Assembly (NCBI GenBank): GCA_002401445.1
Contig: NVTD01000002.1
Span: 1-38,714, forward strand
Origin: Candidatus Wolfebacteria bacterium
Lineage (GTDB): Bacteria; Patescibacteriota; Minisyncoccia; Phycocordibacterales; GCA-2401445
Length of the DNA: 38,714 nucleotides
Direction of reading: 5' to 3'
The notes under the pieces were generated by a model. The model was not told the DNA's origin. It was given only the letters and a program-made list of their open reading frames with translations, and ran no database searches. The position numbers and the translations under genes were made by a program. Of this stretch, positions 7,090 through 12,653 are shown piece after piece; the stretch's first letter is position 1, and the number at the start of each line of letters is the position of its first letter.

Positions 7090-7920
7090 CTAGACAATCA
7101 TCTCTGCTTTGATTGATGGATGATGCTCGTAATTTTCAAGTTTGATGTCGTCCATCGTGAAGTCATTAATATCCTTTATTTCAGGATTGAGCCAAAGCTT
7201 AGGTAGAGGAAATGGATCACGACTCAATTGCTCTTCGACAGCATCAAGATGTCCTTCGTAGATATGTGCATCATTCAATGTGATCACACATTCATGAGGA
7301 GTTCGTCCGGTTACTTGCGCAACCATAGCTAGCAACAATGCATATGATGCAATGTTGAACGGCACTCCAAGAAACATATCACAGCTTCGCTGCACCATGT
7401 GCACTGACAGCTTTCCGTCCGAACTACAGAAGAATTGGAACAACATGTGACAAGGGGGAAGTGCCATTTGGTCTATTTCCCCTGGGTTCCATGCGCTCAC
7501 AATTAATCGTCGGTCATACGGGTCTGTCTTTATTTTCTCAATTACTTTCGCAAGTTGATCAATAACAGTTCCATCAGGTCCACGCCAACCACGCCACTGC
7601 ACTCCGTAGATACGACCAAGGTCTCCGTCGAACTCTGCTTTTGGTTTCCAATAGTCAGCCTCTGCATTTGCTGTCCAAATGGTTTTATCTTTCCCAACGA
7701 GTTCTTTGAGACGATTGTCGTCATTGCTTCCTTCAATAAACCACAGCAATTCACTTTTGACTGCTTTAAATGCCAATTTCTTGGTGGTCATCGCAGGAAA
7801 TCCATCCTCGAGGTTAAATCGCATTTGATGTGCGAATACCGCTCTCGTTATTGCATTACGGGTTTGGCGTTTATCACCGTTGTCTCTAATATGGCGTACT
7901 ATGTCATTATATTGTTTCAT
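7090..7920 (-). CDS. thyA: Thymidylate synthase
   Basis: 276 residues. It methylates dUMP to dTMP using methylene-tetrahydrofolate. The catalytic cysteine is C157 in ALPPCHMLFQFF. Other motifs are RRLIVSAWNP, MVQRSCDMFLGVPFNIASYALL (phosphate and dUMP binding) and LNDAHIYEGHLDAV. The frame stays open upstream, but the ATG at 7920 (MKQYNDIVRHI) matches the family and is preceded by a good ribosome-binding site (GAAAGGA, about 8 bases away). It is divergent from tmk with a shared promoter region. With folA, dCMP deaminase, tmk and dut it forms a full dTMP supply set. Confidence 0.97.
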   Translation of the reverse strand: MKQYNDIVRHIRDNGDKRQTRNAITRAVFAHQMRFNLEDGFPAMTTKKLAFKAVKSELLWFIEGSNDDNRLKELVGKDKTIWTANAEADYWKPKAEFDGDLGRIYGVQWRGWRGPDGTVIDQLAKVIEKIKTDPYDRRLIVSAWNPGEIDQMALPPCHMLFQFFCSSDGKLSVHMVQRSCDMFLGVPFNIASYALLLAMVAQVTGRTPHECVITLNDAHIYEGHLDAVEEQLSRDPFPLPKLWLNPEIKDINDFTMDDIKLENYEHHPSIKAEMIV

Positions 7921-7952
7921 AATGTTCCTTTCAGGTTGTTTAATTACAGTTC

Positions 7953-7959
7953 TATTATA
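7953..7959. promoter_or_regulatory. Shared, overlapping -10 element of thyA and tmk
   Basis: TATTATA reads as TATAAT on the minus strand (7959-7954, toward thyA) and TATTAT on the plus strand (7953-7958, 11 bases before the tmk ATG). The two divergent genes would compete for the same bases. No strong -35 is seen on either side. Confidence 0.5.
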
Positions 7960-7969
7960 CACTTTATGC

Positions 7970-8599
7970 ATGTCTACGAAAAAAGCAAGCTTTATAGTCC
8001 TCGATGGAGGAGAAGGTGCGGGCAAAAGCACGCAGATTCAGGAAATCAAAAAGCATTTCGGCGACAGAATAGTCATTACTCGTGAGCCGGGAGGGTCTTT
8101 ATATGCAGAGGAGATACGCGGACTTATATTGGGTTCGGAGCATGCAGGACAAGCAAATGCAAAAACGCATTTTGCATTATTCTGGGCAGCACGAGCAGAT
8201 CATTTAAAAAACACAATTATTCCTGCGCTAGAATCAGGAAAGCATGTTGTATGTGATCGATTTGATTCATCAACATTTGCGTATCAAATATTTGGACAAG
8301 AAGCTCACGAACTTAAAGATTTTTTCTTTAGTATGCGTGACTTCTATTTAGGTGATTATAAGCCTGACCTGTATGTATTGCTTGATGTTGATCCTGAAAC
8401 TGGATTGGGACGTAAACAAAATCAAACAGGAGAGGTGTTGAATCATTTCGATGAACGACAAATATCTTTTCACACACGTATGCGCGAAGGATTAATAGAG
8501 TTTTTTGAACACGTACCGCATAAAATAGTTGATGCAAGACCAGAGTTTGATGTTGTAACAAAAGATCTTATTAGTGTGCTCGAAGCAGAGCTCAACTAG
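7970..8599 (+). CDS. tmk: Thymidylate kinase
   Basis: 209 residues. It phosphorylates dTMP to dTDP. The P-loop is GGEGAGKST (13-21). The DRx motif is VVCDRFDSSTFAYQ, and the TREPGGSLYAEEIR segment binds dTMP. Longer in-frame starts exist from 7880, but they would cover the thyA promoter and ribosome-binding site. The ATG at 7970 gives the family N terminus (MSTKKASFIVLDGGEG). The stop is separated from the dut ATG by one base. Confidence 0.95.
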   Translation: MSTKKASFIVLDGGEGAGKSTQIQEIKKHFGDRIVITREPGGSLYAEEIRGLILGSEHAGQANAKTHFALFWAARADHLKNTIIPALESGKHVVCDRFDSSTFAYQIFGQEAHELKDFFFSMRDFYLGDYKPDLYVLLDVDPETGLGRKQNQTGEVLNHFDERQISFHTRMREGLIEFFEHVPHKIVDARPEFDVVTKDLISVLEAELN

Positions 8600-8600
8600 T

Positions 8601-9029
8601 ATGATTCTCAAGGTCAAAAAGTTATCAGGAAGCGAGGATTTGCCGACAGTGGCATATGCACATGATGGTGACGCGGCTTTTGATCTATACGCAAGCAAGC
8701 GAATTTCTATTGAGCCACACGAGCGAGTACAAGTACCCACCGGTATTGCACTCGCTCTTTCTTTTGGGTACGCGGGACTTATTTGGGACAAGAGTGGTTT
8801 GTCACACAAACATGGACTACGCACTTTGGGAGGAGTAGTCGATGCAAGTTACCGTGGGGAAGTGATGGTCGGGATGATTAATCTTTCAGACGAAACATAT
8901 GTTTTTGAGAGAGGGAATAAGGTAGCACAAATGGTTATTCAAAAAGTAGAGCATTGTGAGATTGAGGTCGTGGATAATTTGGATGATACCTCTCGCGGAG
9001 AGAGTGGATTTGGAAGCACGGGCAAGTAG
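8601..9029 (+). CDS. dut: dUTP diphosphatase (dUTPase)
   Basis: 142 residues, trimeric type. It hydrolyses dUTP to dUMP and pyrophosphate, keeping uracil out of DNA and feeding thyA. All five motifs are present in order: GDAAFDLYA, WDKSGLSHKHGL (normally PRSGLA), GGVVDASYRGEV, FERGNKVAQMVI and RGESGFGSTG. The D-x-SG form of motif 2 is a modest departure. The ATG at 8601 is chosen over an upstream start inside tmk. A strong promoter for another transcript overlaps the dut stop codon. Confidence 0.94.
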   Translation: MILKVKKLSGSEDLPTVAYAHDGDAAFDLYASKRISIEPHERVQVPTGIALALSFGYAGLIWDKSGLSHKHGLRTLGGVVDASYRGEVMVGMINLSDETYVFERGNKVAQMVIQKVEHCEIEVVDNLDDTSRGESGFGSTGK

Positions 9030-9057
9030 TTGACAGTAAAAATGATCGGTATATACT
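9030..9057 (+). promoter_or_regulatory. Strong promoter of a short transcript
   Basis: TTGACA (9030-9035, starting at the last base of the dut stop codon), a 16-base spacer and TATACT (9052-9057). Confidence 0.7.
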
Positions 9058-9181
9058 CGTTAGTAATTGTTCTTTCTGATTTACGGTAAAGCGTTCGCGT
9101 CACAAATACCGCAGAGCCGATAACAGCAATTGGTTAACAGCCATTGATATCACGGCATATAAACCTATGAGGTGACCAAAA

Positions 9182-9226
9182 ATGAACGCAGAACTACCGG
9201 AGGGCGCTATGGTTGCCCTCCGGTAG
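9182..9226 (+). CDS. Possible 14-residue leader peptide
   Basis: ATG 9182 to TAG 9226 encodes MNAELPEGAMVALR. A strong Shine-Dalgarno GAGGTGA (9169-9175) lies 6 bases before the ATG, which is unusual in this window where many genes have none. The last 11 codons and the stop coincide with a perfect 12-bp hairpin ending at the final base of the stop codon, so a translating ribosome would open the stem. Whether it is translated is not known. Confidence 0.35.
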   Translation: MNAELPEGAMVALR

Positions 9227-9232
9227 GACCAG

Positions 9233-9262
9233 CCACTTATTAAACTTATTAAGTGGTTTTTT
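9233..9262 (+). terminator. Intrinsic terminator of the short transcript
   Basis: CCACTTA (9233-9239) and TAAGTGG (9250-9256) are followed by six T. Confidence 0.75.
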
Positions 9263-9289
9263 GTTGCTCTTTTTTTATACTCCCTGAAA

Positions 9290-9298
9290 TGCTAAAGT
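9290..9298 (+). promoter_or_regulatory. Extended -10 promoter of argS, probably leaderless
   Basis: TGcTAAAGT ends 6 bases before the argS ATG at 9305. Confidence 0.4.
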
Positions 9299-9304
9299 GG
9301 GGCT

Positions 9305-10963
9305 ATGATTGCAGATAAGATAAAACAAGCTATTTCAGAGGTGCTTGGAGGCACGTTCTCTATTACTGACGTAGAACTTACTCGTCCTACTGAACTCACT
9401 CACGGTGACTATATGACAAACGTTGCTTTTGCGACTGCAAAAAAAGAAGGAAAGAGTCCAAAAGAAAAAGCAGATGAGATTGTGAGCGCTCTCGAAGGAA
9501 AACTTCCCGAAGGTGTTGCTCGTGTAGAGGTTGCTGGTCCAGGGTTCATTAATTTCTATCTTACTCCTCTATATTTCTCACAAAATCTTTCTGGAATTGA
9601 TGGTGAGTATGGAAAGAATGATACACAAGGAGGCAAGGAAATAATGTACGAATATACTGACCCAAATCCTTTCAAAAAATTTCACATAGGTCACTTGATG
9701 AGTAATACGATCGGGGAATCACTTGCACGACTCACAGAGTTTTCTGGCGCCAAAGTAATTCGTGCAAATTACCAAGGAGATGTCGGTCCACATGTTGCTA
9801 AAGCGATTTGGGGGAAGATACAAAATACAGATATGTCGTGGGGTGAAGCGTATGTATTTGGAAGTGATAAGTATGACGAAAATAAAGAAGCGATAGATAC
9901 GATTAATAAGCAGGTGTATGACAAATCAAATAAAGAAGTGAATGCACTGTACGATTCGGGTAGAACAGAATCATTGGAGCACTTTGAAGAAATATACAAA
10001 AAACTCGGTACAAAATTTGATCACTACTTTTTTGAGAGTGAGGTTGCTGCCAGGGGTATAGCTGTAGTAGAAAAAGGACTTGCGGCGGGAATATTTGAAA
10101 AGAGTGAAGGAGCTGTAGTCTATCGCGGAGAAAAGGAAGGGCTACACACGAGAGTGTTTATGACGTCGCAGGGTTTGCCTACATATGAAACAAAGGAGCT
10201 TGGTTTAGATAAAACAAAGTTTGAAAAAGAGCAACTGGACCACTCAGTAATTGTCACTGCGAGTGAGCAAGACGGATTTTTTAAAGTTGTGTTGAGTGCA
10301 ATGTCCAAAGTATTGCCAGAAGTGGCAAAAAAAACCCAACACATTTCTCATGGAATGATGCGTTTTGCTGATGGCAAGATGTCTTCTCGTACTGGTAATG
10401 TTATTACAGGAGAATCGTTACTCGCTGAGGTTGAGGTATTGATTACGGAGAAAATTTCTGACCGCGAACTTTCAGATGAAGAAAAAGGAATTATGAAGAG
10501 TCAAATTGCTGTTGCTGCAGTAAAATACTCGATTCTTCGAGGACACATTGGAGGTGACATTGTTTACGATAGAGAACAATCAGTTTCGTTCGAGGGTGAT
10601 TCAGGAGTATATCTACAATATGCAAATACGCGTGCGCAGTCTATTTTGAAGAAGGCCGAAGTAGAAGGAGTTACTGCAAGTGTAATATTACCAAGCGATT
10701 GGGAGACAACTAATCTGGAAAGATATCTAGAGCGATTTCCTGAAGTGGTGGCACTAGCGCAAAACGAAAATGCACCACATCGAGTTGTGACATACCTAAC
10801 CGAACTCGCGTCAGCGTTTAATAGTTTCTATGCACAGGGAAAGATAATTGATTCAGCAAACGGGGAAGTGTCTGGATACAAACTTGCTCTTACAAAGGCA
10901 TTTTCAACTGTTATGAAGAATGGTCTGTGGCTATTGGGAATAGAAGCACCAGAGCGGATGTAA
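9305..10963 (+). CDS. argS: Arginyl-tRNA synthetase
   Basis: 552 residues, near the usual 550-600, class I. The N-terminal Add-1 domain (about 1-110) contains the GDYMTNVAF and GPGFINFYL motifs. The ATP site HIGH is intact (127-130, in DPNPFKKFHIGHLMSN). The second signature is KMSSR (about 358-362, in DGKMSSRTGNV), the form usual in ArgS. The anticodon-binding DALR-type domain is at the C terminus (from about 430: YLQYANTRAQSIL, ..LASAFNSFYA). It follows a short structured transcript with its own terminator, and its extended -10 abuts the ATG. Confidence 0.96.
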   Translation: MIADKIKQAISEVLGGTFSITDVELTRPTELTHGDYMTNVAFATAKKEGKSPKEKADEIVSALEGKLPEGVARVEVAGPGFINFYLTPLYFSQNLSGIDGEYGKNDTQGGKEIMYEYTDPNPFKKFHIGHLMSNTIGESLARLTEFSGAKVIRANYQGDVGPHVAKAIWGKIQNTDMSWGEAYVFGSDKYDENKEAIDTINKQVYDKSNKEVNALYDSGRTESLEHFEEIYKKLGTKFDHYFFESEVAARGIAVVEKGLAAGIFEKSEGAVVYRGEKEGLHTRVFMTSQGLPTYETKELGLDKTKFEKEQLDHSVIVTASEQDGFFKVVLSAMSKVLPEVAKKTQHISHGMMRFADGKMSSRTGNVITGESLLAEVEVLITEKISDRELSDEEKGIMKSQIAVAAVKYSILRGHIGGDIVYDREQSVSFEGDSGVYLQYANTRAQSILKKAEVEGVTASVILPSDWETTNLERYLERFPEVVALAQNENAPHRVVTYLTELASAFNSFYAQGKIIDSANGEVSGYKLALTKAFSTVMKNGLWLLGIEAPERM

Positions 10964-10990
10964 GAAAGGGGTTAGGGGAAAAGGGTACAC

Positions 10991-11051
10991 AAAAACCTTG
11001 CGCTACCTGCCCGTTCCGTAGCTTTGCGGAGGCGGGTACCGCAAGGTTTTT
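10991..11051 (+). terminator. Terminator of argS containing an inserted palindromic repeat
   Basis: The outer arms AAAAACCTTGCG and CGCAAGGTTTTT form a 12-bp stem. The loop is itself a GC-rich inverted repeat (TACCTGCCCG with CGGGTA, plus TCCGTAGC and GCGGA elements) resembling the short repeat near 32041. Confidence 0.75.
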
Positions 11052-11084
11052 GGGTTGCTTGTGTGTATAAAAAATAACTTTCTA

Positions 11085-11110
11085 TTTTCCTACGATATAT
11101 CGTAGGAAAA
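11085..11110. repeat. Perfect 26-bp palindrome
   Basis: TTTTCCTACGATA is immediately followed by its exact reverse complement with no loop. It lies 15 bases upstream of the antitoxin promoter, so it may be an operator or the end of a lost element. Confidence 0.7.
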
Positions 11111-11120
11111 GGTGTACAGG

Positions 11121-11156
11121 AAAGGTTGACTTAAAGGTTATCTTTAGGTAATCTTT
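11121..11156 (+). promoter_or_regulatory. Toxin-antitoxin promoter with three phased direct repeats
   Basis: TTGACT (11126-11131), a 17-base spacer and TAATCT (11149-11154), which ends 6 bases before the antitoxin ATG. Three direct repeats AGGTTGACTT, AGGTTATCTTT and AGGTAATCTTT begin at 11123, 11135 and 11146, about one helical turn apart, covering the promoter. This is what a cooperatively bound autoregulatory operator would look like. Confidence 0.55.
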
Positions 11157-11160
11157 AAAT

Positions 11161-11433
11161 ATGAATACTAAAACAAATATCATTGGCCTTAAAGAGCTTA
11201 GAGAAAATACTGAAAAATATATCGCCCAAGTGAGTAAGGGAAAGTCTTTTACTGTGGTGAAGCGTTCTCGTCCTGTATTTAAAATGATACCTGTGGATGA
11301 GTGGGGAGATGAGGGGCATTGGGAAACGTTGCTTGATTTGACAAAAGGAAAAGATAAAGGGATTACCGCTGAAAAACTTCTTGGGTATATTAAAGAATAT
11401 AATGACAAGCAAGATCGAAAAGTTTCTTCGTAA
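11161..11433 (+). CDS. Phd/YefM-type antitoxin
   Basis: 90 residues. The N-terminal segment TNIIGLKELRENTEKYIAQVSKGKSFTVVKRSRPVFKMIPVDEW follows the Phd/YefM fold pattern (a beta strand, the L-R-x-N helix, then the F-x-V-x-x-R-S-R-P-V-F strand). This half dimerises and binds the operator, while the C-terminal helix would wrap the toxin. The ATG at 11161 coincides with the predicted transcription start. The toxin gene overlaps its last 32 bases in another frame, typical translational coupling. The direct repeats over the promoter are likely its binding sites. Confidence 0.85.
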   Translation: MNTKTNIIGLKELRENTEKYIAQVSKGKSFTVVKRSRPVFKMIPVDEWGDEGHWETLLDLTKGKDKGITAEKLLGYIKEYNDKQDRKVSS

Positions 11434-11641
11434 GTTAAATTCGCGAAGGAGAAAAATTTTAGGTGGAACACTACTGCGGATGACTAGGGGAAATTTTGAG
11501 GGTTTGCATGTCAAAAAACTTGAGGGGTTTGCTAATCGTTATCGTGTGAGAAAAGGGGATATTCGTATAAAATATTCTCTTGATAAAAATAATAAAGCAG
11601 CAGAAATTGAAATAGAGTGGCGTGGTGACACCACGTATTAA
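11402..11641 (+). CDS. RelE/ParE-superfamily toxin
   Basis: 79 residues from the ATG at 11402. It is a small, very basic protein with pattern MTSKIEKFLRKLNSRRRKIL (two helices), then HVKKLEGFANRYRVRKGDIRIKY and KAAEIEIEW strands, matching the RelE/ParE fold (K-L-x-G..YR-x-R-x-G-D-I-R). RelE members cut mRNA on the ribosome and ParE members poison gyrase, and the sequence alone does not decide. Overlap with the upstream antitoxin supports a toxin-antitoxin pair. The earlier in-frame start at 11381 is a TTG and less likely. Confidence 0.82.
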   Translation: MTSKIEKFLRKLNSRRRKILGGTLLRMTRGNFEGLHVKKLEGFANRYRVRKGDIRIKYSLDKNNKAAEIEIEWRGDTTY

Positions 11642-11651
11642 ACTGGGGTGC

Positions 11652-11676
11652 AGTAGTGTTGGTTTGCAACACTACT
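11652..11676. promoter_or_regulatory. Inverted repeat touching the -35 of the next gene
   Basis: AGTAGTGTTG, loop GTTTG, CAACACTACT: a perfect 10-bp inverted repeat starting 11 bases after the toxin stop and ending on the first base of the -35. It is not followed by a T run, so an operator is more likely than a terminator, though either is possible. Confidence 0.5.
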
Positions 11677-11703
11677 TGTAGTATTTCATAATTGTGGTAT
11701 AGT
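11676..11703 (+). promoter_or_regulatory. Promoter of the variable-tail gene at 11783
   Basis: TTGTAG (11676-11681), a 16-base spacer and TATAGT (11698-11703). It implies a leader of about 75 bases ending in the ribosome-binding site GAAAGGA before the ATG. Confidence 0.5.
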
Positions 11704-11782
11704 AATTTTTGAATAGAGGATAGAACATAGCGTTTTATTCGAGACTGTTCTTACTATAAACAAAAAAAGAAAGGATCTGACC

Positions 11783-12538
11783 ATGGATATAATGCTCAGA
11801 AGTGCTCTCCGTGAACATCACGGACTGCGTAATCAATTGGATAAAAATCTTATCGGCAATCATGGAGACGAGTGGGAGAAGGAATTCAAAAAGTTTCTTC
11901 GCAAGGAACCGTGTTGGAATGATGTGCAAGCAGGTGGTAGCCAAGCTAAGCTTGCCCACGAGTTTAGACGGGAGTTCCTTAAGAATGGAGGTGAAATTGT
12001 TAAGATGTGTCTATCGTGGGAACTTTTTTACTGCGAGGAATTTGGTGAAAACCAGGATTTCTCACAACTGAAAATCCCAGAAAAACAAAAAGGTTTCAAC
12101 CGACTCATTGTTGTTGCCAAAGGTATGACAATGAATCTCACTTACTATGCATGTACAAGGAAATTCTTATGCGAGCGATATGAGAAAGATTTGGATGCTA
12201 TTGTCATAGAGAACGACAGTGTATCCAAAGAATCCTACGCTATTTGGGTACGTGACTGCGTAGAAGCAGATGAAGGGTTAAAAAACCTTTCAGCGGGCGA
12301 TCTATTAAAGAGAGGGATTAAAGGCATCACTCTTCTCGAGAGAATGCTTCTTGAACTCAAATATTTCCGAGAAACAGGCAAACATTTAGACATTGAGAAT
12401 ATCACTCTTTGTTCAGGTTCGCGTTTTCCTGACGATCGCGTGCCGGGCGCGAGCTGGCGCGACGGCGGGTTTGGGGTTTGTTGGTTCTGTTCAGCCGATC
12501 GCTTCTCGCGCTTGCGTTCTCGTGCAGTAGTTTCTTAA
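11783..12538 (+). CDS. Hypothetical protein with a variable-region-like C terminus
   Basis: 251 residues. Residues 1-205 are a soluble, helical body with no recognised domain, ordinary for this genome in base composition. The last 45 residues, from about LCSGSRFPDD to RLRSRAVVS, are encoded by abruptly GC-rich DNA almost without adenine (6 A in the 100 bases 12421-12520). They contain the aromatic/Gly pattern (ASWRDGGFGVCWFCSADRFS) of C-type-lectin-like variable regions made by diversity-generating retroelements. The ATG is set by AAAGAAAGGAT 6 bases upstream, nearly identical to that of the gene at 31310, which also ends in such a tail. No reverse transcriptase or template repeat is in the window, so it would be a remote target. 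Its role as a ligand-binding protein is inferred. Confidence 0.65.
   Translation: MDIMLRSALREHHGLRNQLDKNLIGNHGDEWEKEFKKFLRKEPCWNDVQAGGSQAKLAHEFRREFLKNGGEIVKMCLSWELFYCEEFGENQDFSQLKIPEKQKGFNRLIVVAKGMTMNLTYYACTRKFLCERYEKDLDAIVIENDSVSKESYAIWVRDCVEADEGLKNLSAGDLLKRGIKGITLLERMLLELKYFRETGKHLDIENITLCSGSRFPDDRVPGASWRDGGFGVCWFCSADRFSRLRSRAVVS
12406..12538 (+). other. Adenine-depleted 3' segment (candidate DGR variable region)
   Basis: Many codons here end in C or T with free first two positions (GAC GAT CGC GGC AGC CGC GAC GGC TTT TGT), as expected if the source template had AAC/AAT codons mutated at adenines. The segment ends at the stop codon, where variable regions usually sit. Confidence 0.5.
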
Positions 12539-12572
12539 TTTACCTTGAATCTTTTTTCTTTTTCTCTTACAT

Positions 12573-12610
12573 CCCCACGATTGAGCAAGCAATCGTGGGG
12601 TATTTTTTTT
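12573..12610 (+). terminator. Intrinsic terminator
   Basis: CCCCACGATTG and CAATCGTGGGG form a perfect 11-bp stem followed by TATTTTTTTT. Confidence 0.85.
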
Positions 12611-12616
12611 AACCTG

Positions 12617-12650
12617 AAAAAGTGCTAATATCAAACGTATTAGCGCTTTT
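12617..12650 (+). promoter_or_regulatory. Inverted repeat containing the probable ileS promoter
   Basis: AAAAGTGCTAATA (12618-12630) and TATTAGCGCTTTT (12638-12650) pair over 13 positions with one G·U, around the loop TCAAACG. The left arm contains an extended -10 (TGcTAATAT, 12623-12631), which would start transcription in the right arm, about 15 bases before the ileS ATG. It may thus be an operator rather than an RNA hairpin. Confidence 0.4.
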
Positions 12651-12653
12651 ATT

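Larger units (their letters stand above)
9064..9262 (+). ncRNA. Candidate structured RNA or leader, about 200 nt
   Basis: The segment runs from a consensus-like promoter to an intrinsic terminator and contains no normal-sized gene. Visible structure: CGGTA with TACCG enclosing GCGTTCGC (near 9085-9112); a weaker stem CAATTGG with CCATTG (near 9127-9146); a perfect 12-bp stem with CTACCGGAGGGC (9194-9205) and its complement (9215-9226); and the terminator. I do not recognise tmRNA, RNase P RNA, SRP RNA, 6S RNA or a T-box in it. It could be a regulatory RNA or a leader acting on argS, which starts 42 bases after the T run. Confidence 0.5.

Noticed and set aside
8492-8824. Antisense open frame of 110 residues across tmk and dut
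   Set aside because: Both covered genes have complete catalytic motifs; the reverse frame is a shadow.
9064-9262. T-box or known structural RNA upstream of argS
   Set aside because: The conserved T-box sequence and specifier layout are absent, the transcript terminates before argS, and none of the usual tmRNA, RNase P, SRP or 6S core sequences are seen.
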